Positions 1-7,713 of a stretch of 64,000 nucleotides of DNA are shown piece after piece; positions within the stretch are counted from its first letter, which is position 1; each line of letters begins with the position of its first letter. The notes under the pieces are model-generated. The model was given only the letters and a program-made list of their open reading frames with translations. It was not told the DNA's origin and did no database searches. A program made the position numbers and the translations under genes. Where the stretch lies: assembly GCA_965116165.1 (NCBI GenBank), contig OZ220484.1, positions 496,001 to 560,000 on the forward strand, given 5' to 3'. The DNA is from Azophilus sp965116165 (GTDB taxonomy: Bacteria; Pseudomonadota; Gammaproteobacteria; Pseudomonadales; Azotimanducaceae).

Positions 1-602
1 CGCACCCGGCGTTCGCCATCCGTGGTTGCATATCGATGCAGGGGCAGGTCCACCGCGCCGAGGGCTCGTGGCCAGCGCCCGGCAACCAGCAAATCGTAGG
101 ACTTCCGTACCCGCCGTTCCCGTTGCAGGACATGCAGCCTGTGCAGAGCGCCGCGGGATGTGGCGACGACCAGGCATCCGGATGTTTGCCGATCAAGGCG
201 GTGCGCCAATTCCAGGAAGCGCCCGGGGCGGGCGGTTCGCAACGCCTCGATGAGGCCGCAAGCCACGCCGCTGCCGCCGTGCACGGCCAAACCGGCGGGC
301 TTGTCGAGAATCAGCAGCCCGGCGTCCTCGAATAGAACTCGCTCGTGGAGCAGGTTGATGAGTGGCCGATCGGGGACGGCCGGCGTCGCATGGGGCCCGG
401 TCCGCACCGGTGGAACACGAACCCTGTCCCCCACCTGGACGCGATAGGTCGGCTTGACCCGACGGCCGTTAACCCGCGCCTCGCCGCGGCGCAGCATGCG
501 GTAGATACGCGTCTTCGGCACCGCCTTCAAACGCCGCCGCAGATAGTTGTCGATCCGTTGCCCCGGGTCGTCCACTTCGATGTAGGTAACTGAGGTCGGC
601 AT
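1..602 (-). CDS. rluC: 23S rRNA pseudouridine synthase, RluC type (partial, 3' end outside window)
   Basis: Reading the minus strand from the ATG at 602 gives an uninterrupted frame to the left edge. It starts MPTSVTYIEVDDPGQRIDNY, has an S4-like RNA-binding start (about residues 13-75, with MLRRGEARVNGRRVK), and then the RluA-family catalytic core with HRLDRQTSG, where the Asp is the catalytic nucleophile of the family. RluC modifies three uridines of 23S rRNA. RluC and RNase E genes are divergent neighbours in many gammaproteobacteria, as here, which supports the call. About 200 residues are visible; the C-terminal third lies beyond the window. RluC versus another RluA-family member rests mainly on this neighbourhood. 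Confidence 0.88.
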   Translation of the reverse strand, partial: MPTSVTYIEVDDPGQRIDNYLRRRLKAVPKTRIYRMLRRGEARVNGRRVKPTYRVQVGDRVRVPPVRTGPHATPAVPDRPLINLLHERVLFEDAGLLILDKPAGLAVHGGSGVACGLIEALRTARPGRFLELAHRLDRQTSGCLVVATSRGALHRLHVLQRERRVRKSYDLLVAGRWPRALGAVDLPLHRYATTDGERRV

Positions 603-1326
603 CAGGTCCGTCTCGTCGGCAAGGTGGATACAGTACCAACTTTTCGGTCGTGGCACCCGCGCGCCATGAGCGGGAATTGCTGCTATGTTGACAACAAGAT
701 TGAAAGACTTGGGCGGCACTGTTAAGGTGCCGATGTCTTGACGGATCGGATGACCATAGCCGCTCGCGGCGTTGCCGGAAATACACGGGCAAACTTGATG
801 GGCAAGGAGGTTTACCCCTGTCATCGCCCGCTTTTCGAACACGGAACAGATTCGAACCAATTGGTCGGCAGCGAATGGGTCGAACGACCGCAAGATTCCG
901 ATTGGCATCATGATCGAGCCAATACGGAAACGGTACAACAAGTTAAAACCAGCGTATTGCCGGAAAACCCAATCCCGGACCCGGCACGACTGGAACGGAT
1001 TTGCCGAACACGGTCGGATTATCCCATTACCGCCGTGTTCGGACCACAAGAAACAGTGACAACAGCTAAAAAAGAGGCGATGCCTCCGGCCGATATTGAC
1101 GCGGCCACCGGTTGCAAGGGCGGCGTTCATAGCACGGCGGCCTCCCAGCCAAGAGGTTTGAAGGTTCAAACAGCCCGGCAACCCACGGGCACCTCGCTCC
1201 GCCACGGCGGATCAAACGGCCGCTTAGTCCCATTGACCCCGGCTTGGGCGAAGCGTTCGCACACCCCCCAACTGTTCTTATCCGTTCCCGACCGGCCGAC
1301 AATCGCGCGGCAACAAGGAACCCCAC
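603..1326. promoter_or_regulatory. Long divergent rluC-rne intergenic region / rne leader
   Basis: These 724 bp separate divergent rluC and rne and carry no convincing gene. In E. coli the rne leader is long and folds into hairpins through which RNase E cuts and represses its own message, so a long leader is expected here. The clearest structure is the 10-bp hairpin annotated at 1004-1042. A TTGACA hexamer lies at 688-693 but has no matching -10 at normal spacing. I see no repeat element in this gap. Confidence 0.5.
1004..1042 (+). promoter_or_regulatory. Perfect 10-bp inverted repeat in the rne leader
   Basis: CCGAACACGG (1004-1013) and CCGTGTTCGG (1033-1042) are exact reverse complements separated by 19 nt. 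The structure lies 285 bp upstream of the rne start codon and would form a strong RNA stem-loop if transcription starts upstream. By analogy with the autoregulatory hairpins of the E. coli rne leader it may be an RNase E sensing element. That role is inference. No U-tract follows, so a terminator is unlikely. Confidence 0.45.
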
Positions 1327-3978
1327 ATGAAACGCATGCTAATCAACGCCACGCAACCCGAAGAGGTCCGCATCGCCCTGGTGGACGGACAGAAGCTCTA
1401 CGACTTCGACATTGAGAACCGCTCCCGCGAACAAAAGAAAGGCAACATCTACAAAGCCCGAATCACCCGCGTCGAGCCGAGCCTCGAAGCGGCCTTTGTT
1501 GACTTCGGCACCGCCCGGCACGGCTTTCTCTCCCTAAAGGAAATCGCGACACAATACTTGAACCGCCGGTCGGAGGACGGCCGTCCGCAAATTCAGGACG
1601 CGGTCACCGAAGGCCAGGATCTCATCGTTCAAGTAGCCAAGGAGGAGCGCGGCACCAAGGGTGCGGCATTGACAACCTTTGTCAGCCTTGCGGGGCGATA
1701 TTTGGTGCTAATGCCGAACAATCCGAGGGCGGGCGGCGTCTCAAGACGCATTGAGGGCGAAGACCGCGACCAGTTGCGCGAGGTTCTCTCGCAACTCGAT
1801 ATTCCCCAGGGCATGGGCCTGATTGTCCGCACCGTCGGGGTCGGTCGCGGCACCGAGGAACTCGGTTGGGACATGGAATACCTGCTGCAACTCTGGGAAC
1901 AGATTCGCACCGCGGGAGAGAACAAAAAGGCGCCTCAGCTCCTTTACGCCGAAAGCAACGTGATTGTGCGGGCCATCCGCGACAATCTGCGCAAGGACAT
2001 CGGCGAACTTCTGATCGACAGCCCGGAAGCCTACGAACAGGCCCGCTCCTTTGTCGATGGTGTCATGCCCCACTACAGCAACCGCACCAAGTACTACGAC
2101 GAAGCCGTTCCATTGTTCAGCCGCTATCAAATCGAAAGTCAAATCGAAAGCGCGTTCAAACACACGGTCAAGCTTCCCTCCGGCGGCTCCATCGTCATCG
2201 ATCCCACCGAAGCCCTGGTTTCCATCGACATCAACTCGGCACGGGCCACAAGGGGCACCGACATCGAGGAAACCGCTTTGAATACCAACCTCGAGGCCGC
2301 CGAGGAAATCGCCCGGCAGTTGCGGTTGCGGGACATGGGCGGTCTCATCGTTATCGATTTCATCGACATGTCGAGCGTTAAAAACCAGCGCACCGTCGAA
2401 AACAAGATGCGCGAGGCGTTGGAGCAGGACCGCGCCCGAGTACAGTTGGGACGCATCTCCCGGTTTGGGCTGTTGGAGATGTCCCGGCAGCGCTTGCGGC
2501 CCTCCCTATCGGAATTGACCACCGAGGCCTGCCCCCGATGTGCCGGACAAGGACGGATTCGGGATGTGAAATCCCTGGCTCTTGCGATTCTGCGGGTTAT
2601 GGAGGAAGAATCGCTAAAGGAGCGCAGTTCCCTGGTGCGAGCACTCGTGCCCCTCAATATCGCCACCTACCTTTTGAACGAAAAGCGGCAGGATGTGGCG
2701 GAAATTGAGCGTCGCACCGAAACCCACATCGTCATCGTGCCGAATGTCAACATGGAAACGCCGCAATATGAGGTGCAGCGCATCCGCGATGATCGCGCGG
2801 TCGATGAAATCGATGTCCCGAGCTATGAACTCACCGAAATCGGCAATCAGCCGCTTGATACGCCGCTGCGGGAAACCGCCGCGGAACCGGTACGGGAACA
2901 GGCGGCGGTGCGGACACAGCAGCCCACGGCACCGGAACCCGTGCCCGCTGCCGGACGGGCGCAAGCCGAAAACGGCAAGCCGGGACTATTGCGGCGGGTC
3001 GTGGCCAGCCTTTTCTCCGACGGCGGCGTGGAAGCCACCGGGGGTTCCGAGCCAAAGGCCATGGTTCGGGATGCCGACACAGGCCGACACCGGTCGCGGG
3101 GCCATTCCAATCGTCGGCGGGGAACCGGTTCGGACCGGCCCAGCGAGCAAACCCGCAATGCCAACAAGGATAAGAAGAAGGGGGAACACTCCAAGGGAGC
3201 GGAGCGCAAGGGCGGCAAAAACGCCAAGCAGGAAAAAACACGCAAAAAGGGTGCGGGCACCAAGGCCAATGATCAGCCCGCGGCCAAGACGAGGGAGTCC
3301 GGCGGCCCGCCCAAACAGAAATCCGATGGCAAGGCCAGGCACCGGGAACGCGGGGACGAGCAAAAGACCCGCACTCCAGAAGCCGAGCCGAGCCGGGAAC
3401 CTCCGAAGAACCGTAAACCCAGTGACGACACCTTGGCGCAGAGCAAGCGCCGCCCGCGCCGCGACCGGAGCGAAATTGCCGCGCAGACCGGTCGGGAAAA
3501 GCAGGCCCAGGCCACCGGCAAATCGACCGATACCGCCGAGAGCCGGCCGGATGTCTCCCGGAAAGGCGACGCCCAGGGCCGGGCCGGTACATCGCCGGTT
3601 GCAACCATCGAAATTCCCGCATCGCCGCCGGTCAAGAGCGGCGCGTCGAACCCAACCCGTGACGGGGCGGCGAACCAACAACAGGATTCCGACAACGATA
3701 CCGGTCGACGGCGGGCATCCCCTCCGAGCGGCACAACGGCTAAATCCAATGCCGCCCGGGACAGCGGAGCGGCACCCGCCGGCAACGATACGGCTGGAAT
3801 CGACAATGCCGCCGCCACTGGCCCATCGTCCGCCCCGGACAACTCGGCGTCGGTGTCCAAAGCGGATGGGCAGCCGACATCAAAGTCGCGCCACCGCCGG
3901 GCCTTGAACGATCCTCGAGAGATTCGACGCCGCCAGCGGGAGGAGACGACCGGCGGGGTTGAATCAAGGGATACCTGA
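1327..3978 (+). CDS. rne: Ribonuclease E
   Basis: Essential endoribonuclease and scaffold of the RNA degradosome, acting in mRNA decay and rRNA/tRNA maturation at the inner membrane. The protein has 883 residues. It begins MKRMLINATQPEEVRIALVD, followed by the S1 domain (about 37-120), the 5'-sensor/RNase H region and the DNase I-like catalytic domain with metal-binding Asp301 (SIDINSA) and Asp344 (IVIDFIDM). The zinc-link CPRC has cysteines at 402 and 405. From about residue 530 on the chain is low-complexity, rich in Arg, Lys, Pro, Ser and Ala, as expected for the disordered scaffold arm; it is shorter than in E. coli (1061 aa). An AAGGA Shine-Dalgarno sits 7 nt before the ATG. The 3' end overlaps convergent murB by 15 bp. 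Confidence 0.97.
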   Translation: MKRMLINATQPEEVRIALVDGQKLYDFDIENRSREQKKGNIYKARITRVEPSLEAAFVDFGTARHGFLSLKEIATQYLNRRSEDGRPQIQDAVTEGQDLIVQVAKEERGTKGAALTTFVSLAGRYLVLMPNNPRAGGVSRRIEGEDRDQLREVLSQLDIPQGMGLIVRTVGVGRGTEELGWDMEYLLQLWEQIRTAGENKKAPQLLYAESNVIVRAIRDNLRKDIGELLIDSPEAYEQARSFVDGVMPHYSNRTKYYDEAVPLFSRYQIESQIESAFKHTVKLPSGGSIVIDPTEALVSIDINSARATRGTDIEETALNTNLEAAEEIARQLRLRDMGGLIVIDFIDMSSVKNQRTVENKMREALEQDRARVQLGRISRFGLLEMSRQRLRPSLSELTTEACPRCAGQGRIRDVKSLALAILRVMEEESLKERSSLVRALVPLNIATYLLNEKRQDVAEIERRTETHIVIVPNVNMETPQYEVQRIRDDRAVDEIDVPSYELTEIGNQPLDTPLRETAAEPVREQAAVRTQQPTAPEPVPAAGRAQAENGKPGLLRRVVASLFSDGGVEATGGSEPKAMVRDADTGRHRSRGHSNRRRGTGSDRPSEQTRNANKDKKKGEHSKGAERKGGKNAKQEKTRKKGAGTKANDQPAAKTRESGGPPKQKSDGKARHRERGDEQKTRTPEAEPSREPPKNRKPSDDTLAQSKRRPRRDRSEIAAQTGREKQAQATGKSTDTAESRPDVSRKGDAQGRAGTSPVATIEIPASPPVKSGASNPTRDGAANQQQDSDNDTGRRRASPPSGTTAKSNAARDSGAAPAGNDTAGIDNAAATGPSSAPDNSASVSKADGQPTSKSRHRRALNDPREIRRRQREETTGGVESRDT

Positions 3979-4959
3979 GTCGCCAACAACCGTCGGCTCC
4001 AATTGCAAGGGTACGCCGAAACGCCGCAGAACGGCTACCCGAATGGTGCGCGCCACGGCGAGGAAGTCTTCCGCCGAGGCGCCGCCGCGATTTACCAACA
4101 CCAGCGGCTGCCGATACCACACACCCACAGGCCCGGATCGGCGACCCTTCCAGCCGCACTGGTCGATGAGTTGTGCGGCGGACAGCTTGATTCCATCGTC
4201 CGCTATGTGGCGCACGAGGCCCGGGATGGAATGCGCCAAATGATCGGCGCGTACCGGGGTGACGATCGGATTTTGGAAGAAACTACCGATGTTGCCCCAC
4301 CGTCGCGGATCCGGCAGTTTGCGCTGTCGAATCCCCATGATGGCCTCGGCGACCTGCCGGGGATTGGGATCCCACCACCCCTGTCGATGAAGCTCCCGGC
4401 CCAGGTCCGGATAATCCAGCACGAGTTGGCCGTGCCGACCAAGACGCAGCGTCACGGCCAGAACCGCGTAACGATCCGGTTCGGCCTTGAAGATGCTGGT
4501 TCGATAGCCGAACCGGCAATCCTCGGGCCCAAACTGCTCCACCGTACCGGACAGCCGATCAAATACGCGCAGGGAATCCAGGCGTCCCGCCAATTCGACC
4601 CCATAGGCGCCAATATTCTGTATGGGCGCGGCACCGACACTGCCCGGAATCAACGCCAGATTCTCAAGGCCGGCGAACCCCGCGCCCAAGGTCCGCCTGA
4701 CCAACGCATGCCAGCTTTCACCGGCTGCGGCGGTAACCAAAACACTTCCTCCATCGCGGCCTGTTGTCACCCCCCGGGTCGCCACCAAACAGACCGGTCG
4801 CCGCAAACAAGCCGGCAGAACCACATTGCTGCATCCCGCGAGCAAAAGGAGGTCGCGCCCATACCGCCTGAGCGCGGTGATTAACTCCCTTTCCGAGCGG
4901 GCAATGATGAGCTGCCGCGCGGCGCAGGCCGTGCCGAGCGTGTTGGAAATCCGTTGAAT
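3964..4959 (-). CDS. murB: UDP-N-acetylenolpyruvoylglucosamine reductase
   Basis: Flavoenzyme reducing UDP-GlcNAc-enolpyruvate to UDP-MurNAc in peptidoglycan synthesis (cytoplasm). Visible family motifs are the FAD loop LLAGCSNVVLP, PGSVGAAPIQNIGAYGVE, the catalytic-region YRTSIFK, the serine-bearing GNIGSFFQNP and the terminal LEP. This is the type I (E. coli-like) MurB. The first in-frame ATG is inside the FAD loop and far too late. Upstream, the frame runs through NTLGTACAARQLIIARSERE, matching the NTFG start of the family. The only well-placed initiation is an ATT at 4959 seven nt after an AAGGAGG Shine-Dalgarno; a CTG further upstream is the alternative. From ATT the product is 331 aa (E. 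coli 342). The gene is convergent with rne and overlaps it by 15 bp. Confidence 0.9.
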   Translation of the reverse strand: MQRISNTLGTACAARQLIIARSERELITALRRYGRDLLLLAGCSNVVLPACLRRPVCLVATRGVTTGRDGGSVLVTAAAGESWHALVRRTLGAGFAGLENLALIPGSVGAAPIQNIGAYGVELAGRLDSLRVFDRLSGTVEQFGPEDCRFGYRTSIFKAEPDRYAVLAVTLRLGRHGQLVLDYPDLGRELHRQGWWDPNPRQVAEAIMGIRQRKLPDPRRWGNIGSFFQNPIVTPVRADHLAHSIPGLVRHIADDGIKLSAAQLIDQCGWKGRRSGPVGVWYRQPLVLVNRGGASAEDFLAVARTIRVAVLRRFGVPLQLEPTVVGDSGIP

Positions 4960-5013
4960 CGCCCAGCCTCCTTCTTGAGGTTTTAATGGCAGGAAACTAG
5001 CGCATGCCGGTTT

Positions 5014-5040
5014 CTGTCAACCCATTGATATAATTCTCGG
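5014..5040 (+). repeat. Family C repeat, solo end (C4)
   Basis: The stretch GTCAACCCATTGATATAATT (from 5016) matches one terminus of the roughly 100-bp family C element found complete at 25748, 43711 and 60551. The other end is missing here. It lies 30 bp upstream of the helicase start and contains a TATAAT-like hexamer pointing at that gene, so it may act as part of its promoter (inference). Confidence 0.65.
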
Positions 5041-5069
5041 CATGTTCATGAAAAATCATAGGAACGGTT

Positions 5070-6923
5070 ATGCGGTATCTTTACCATCCCACGATTCTTC
5101 GTGCGCGCAAGGGACTGTCCGATCAGGACACGCGGCGTTGCGACGAAGCAATCAAACAATTCAAGGGCGACATCTTCCATCCCAGCCTAAATTATGAGCG
5201 CCTTGGCAAGCACCCGAGGCACAACCACTGCTCAATAAGGGCGTCGCAGGAATTACGCCTGATTCTGGCCGTGGAACCGAATTTTCAGGCACCCGAACTC
5301 GTCGTATTCGCCAACATGGGCCACCACGACCCCATGTATGACTGGGCGGAGCGGCAGGGTTACCGCACCGACCCGGTTGACGCGCGGGACATGGATAATC
5401 GGCCAGGTACCGATGGCTCCACAACGCAAAAGCCTTTTACCCTTGAGCACTTCGAAGACTGGCAGGTATTCCTGCACCCGGATCAGGAACCGCTGGTAAA
5501 GCATCAATACGCCGCCGCGGCGCGCATAAGAGGCGCCGCGGGGACCGGCAAAACAGTTATCGCCCTGCATCGCGCCAAGGAACTGGGGCACCGCTATGCG
5601 GGGGAACGGGTGTTGTTCACAACCTTCAGCCGATCCCTGTCAGAACACATGAAACAGCTATATGAGCGCATACCGGGCACACCGGCAAACGTGGAGTTCC
5701 GCAACATCGATAGGGTCGCATACAGCATGGTGAAGCCAAGGATGGAGCGGCGGAAAGTCGATCAAGCTTTTGTTCGGGCATACGAGGCTGTTATCCCGGG
5801 GAGCGTCTTGGAGCGGTGCAGTCACGAATATCTCCGAGACGAAATTGACAAGGTCATCGACGGGAGGGCGGCGACGAGGGAGCAATATCTCGACACGGAC
5901 CGGTTCGAGCGAATGGGTCGTCGCCGCAAATTCAACCGGGCGGAACGCGAGGTCTGCTGGCGGCTCAAGGAAACCTGGGATGGCCTGATGGAAGCGGCCG
6001 ACATTATCAGCTTCTCAAAAATTTTGATTGCGGCTCGCGATCAAGCGATTGCCCAAAACGAGCCGCCCTACCGCGCCGCCATCGTGGACGAGGCGCAGGA
6101 TATGACACAGGTGGGTATGCAGCTTGTGCGCGCCCTGGTTGCCGGTGATCCGCAAAATCCGATCCCGTCGGACGGGATCCTGCTGTTGGATGACGCGGCG
6201 CAGCGCATCTATGCGGGAGGCTTCCGGCTGACCTGGGCGAAGATCCCGGTCAGGGGAAGCTCGGAGATTCTGACGACCAACTATCGGAACACGAAACAAA
6301 TCGTGGAAGCGGCCAATGCCGTTCGTGGCAAGGCATCGCCCGTCGGGGGGGACGAGGGCGACGGCGCTCCCCCGCCTCGGGAGTTCGATCAAAGAGATGG
6401 GGCGCGGCCGATTTGGCGGCAGGTTGCCGAAAAAAAGGAGGCCCCGACGATGGCGGAAACGATCAAGGAGCTGATCGACGAACGGGATTTTACCCCTGAG
6501 AGCATCGGCGTGTTGGCACGTGGCAACGATGACTGTCGCAGAATCAAGAAATACTTCGAACATGCCTTCAAAATTCCCTCTGTGGACTTGAAGGATCTTC
6601 GAAATAGGGGGTTGGCGAAGGGAGTGAGGATAGGAACCTTTGATCGCAGCAAGGGGCTGGAGTTTCGCGCTGTCCTGATTCCCCGGCTGGGTGGCTCGCA
6701 ATTTCCGAAGGCGGAGGATGCCCCGGACGATCAGGTTGAGATTTCAGAAATCAAGGATGCGCCCAAGGAATTGACGCAGGAGCAACGGGAGGCTCGGCAA
6801 CTCGACCTCGACCGCCTGTACGTTGGTATGACCCGGGCCAGGGAGCTTTTATACCTCTTCTCGGATGAATCGCCGTGTCCAGAGATTGAGCGGGCCCTCG
6901 ACCTGATGGACTGCCGGAGTTGA
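5070..6923 (+). CDS. RelE-like domain / UvrD-type helicase fusion protein
   Basis: Superfamily 1 helicase of 617 residues. Residues 1-85 or so (YHPTILRARKGLSDQDTRR, then HNHCSIRASQELRLILAVE) look like a RelE/ParE-type mRNA-interferase fold. After a linker come the UvrD motifs: Walker A GAAGTGKT (155-162), motif Ia TTFSRSL, Walker B VDEAQDM (339-345), motif III region LLLDDAAQRIY, motif IV-like TTNYRNT, and motif VI LYVGMTRARELLYL near the C terminus. The substrate is unknown; a nuclease-helicase acting on ribosomes or RNA-DNA hybrids is possible but not shown. It sits alone on the plus strand between housekeeping genes murB and kdsB, preceded by a family C repeat end, so it may be an acquired cargo gene. 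Confidence 0.85.
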   Translation: MRYLYHPTILRARKGLSDQDTRRCDEAIKQFKGDIFHPSLNYERLGKHPRHNHCSIRASQELRLILAVEPNFQAPELVVFANMGHHDPMYDWAERQGYRTDPVDARDMDNRPGTDGSTTQKPFTLEHFEDWQVFLHPDQEPLVKHQYAAAARIRGAAGTGKTVIALHRAKELGHRYAGERVLFTTFSRSLSEHMKQLYERIPGTPANVEFRNIDRVAYSMVKPRMERRKVDQAFVRAYEAVIPGSVLERCSHEYLRDEIDKVIDGRAATREQYLDTDRFERMGRRRKFNRAEREVCWRLKETWDGLMEAADIISFSKILIAARDQAIAQNEPPYRAAIVDEAQDMTQVGMQLVRALVAGDPQNPIPSDGILLLDDAAQRIYAGGFRLTWAKIPVRGSSEILTTNYRNTKQIVEAANAVRGKASPVGGDEGDGAPPPREFDQRDGARPIWRQVAEKKEAPTMAETIKELIDERDFTPESIGVLARGNDDCRRIKKYFEHAFKIPSVDLKDLRNRGLAKGVRIGTFDRSKGLEFRAVLIPRLGGSQFPKAEDAPDDQVEISEIKDAPKELTQEQREARQLDLDRLYVGMTRARELLYLFSDESPCPEIERALDLMDCRS

Positions 6924-6957
6924 GGATGGCGGGGTTCTCCCCCCAACGATAACGGTT

Positions 6958-7713
6958 TCAGGACGGCACCGCTTCGACCAAACGCCGCACGCGGGCGAGG
7001 TCGTCGGGCGTATCCACCCCTGCTGGCACCGGTGTTTGCGTATCGAGAACGAGCAGGCGCATGCCGTTTTCCAAAAACCGCAGTTGTTCGAGGCGCTCGG
7101 CGGTTTCCAGGGACGCCGGGGGTAGGGCCACAAACCGCCTCAGAGCCCGGGCGCGATAACCGTAGATACCGATGTGCCGCAACCAGGGGCCGGAGGAGAC
7201 ATCGCGTCCGTCGGTACGATACACCGGAACCGCCGCGCGGGAGAAATACAGCGCGAAATTTCGGGCATCCCGCACCACCTTCACGTTATTGGGGTTCGCG
7301 GCCTCATGCGGGTCGCTCATCGTTTCGCACAGGGTAGCGGCATCGATACCGGGGTTTGCCGTCATGGCATCGGCCAACTGGCGCACCACCCGCGGCGGCA
7401 ACAAGGGCTCGTCGCCCTGCACGTTGATGACAACCGCCTCGTCGGACCAACCTTCCCTAGCCACAACTTCCGCCACGCGATCGGATCCCGAATCATGGTC
7501 CGGCCGCGTCATCAGCACCCGATACCCCGCCGCCTCCACCACCCGGCATACGGCGCTGCTGTCTGTCGCCACGACGACACCCGCCGCTCCCGCCACCGCC
7601 GCGCAACGCGCAACGCGCACAATCATGGGCTCTCCGCCAATGAGCAACAGTGGCTTGCGCGGCAATCGGGACGAGGCGATACGGGCCGGGATAACCACGT
7701 GAAAGCCGCTCAA
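6958..7713 (-). CDS. kdsB: 3-deoxy-manno-octulosonate cytidylyltransferase
   Basis: Activates KDO as CMP-KDO for lipopolysaccharide core synthesis (cytoplasm). The protein is 251 aa, the usual length. It has the N-terminal nucleotide-binding signature IPARIASSRLPRKPL, VVATDSS, and NVQGDEPLL, plus RHIGIYGYRA and the C-terminal GVDTPDDLARVRRL. The start is a TTG whose last two bases form part of the TGA stop of the preceding lpxK domain, so translation is probably coupled. The msbA-lpxK-kdsB order is common in proteobacteria. Confidence 0.95.
   Translation of the reverse strand: MSGFHVVIPARIASSRLPRKPLLLIGGEPMIVRVARCAAVAGAAGVVVATDSSAVCRVVEAAGYRVLMTRPDHDSGSDRVAEVVAREGWSDEAVVINVQGDEPLLPPRVVRQLADAMTANPGIDAATLCETMSDPHEAANPNNVKVVRDARNFALYFSRAAVPVYRTDGRDVSSGPWLRHIGIYGYRARALRRFVALPPASLETAERLEQLRFLENGMRLLVLDTQTPVPAGVDTPDDLARVRRLVEAVPS

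Noticed and set aside
688..716. TTGACA as a -35 promoter box for rne
   Set aside because: No -10 hexamer at 16-18 bp spacing.
738..1415. 225-codon open frame upstream of and into rne
   Set aside because: It overlaps the rne start in another frame, has no recognisable domain and atypical composition; the region is better explained as the rne leader.
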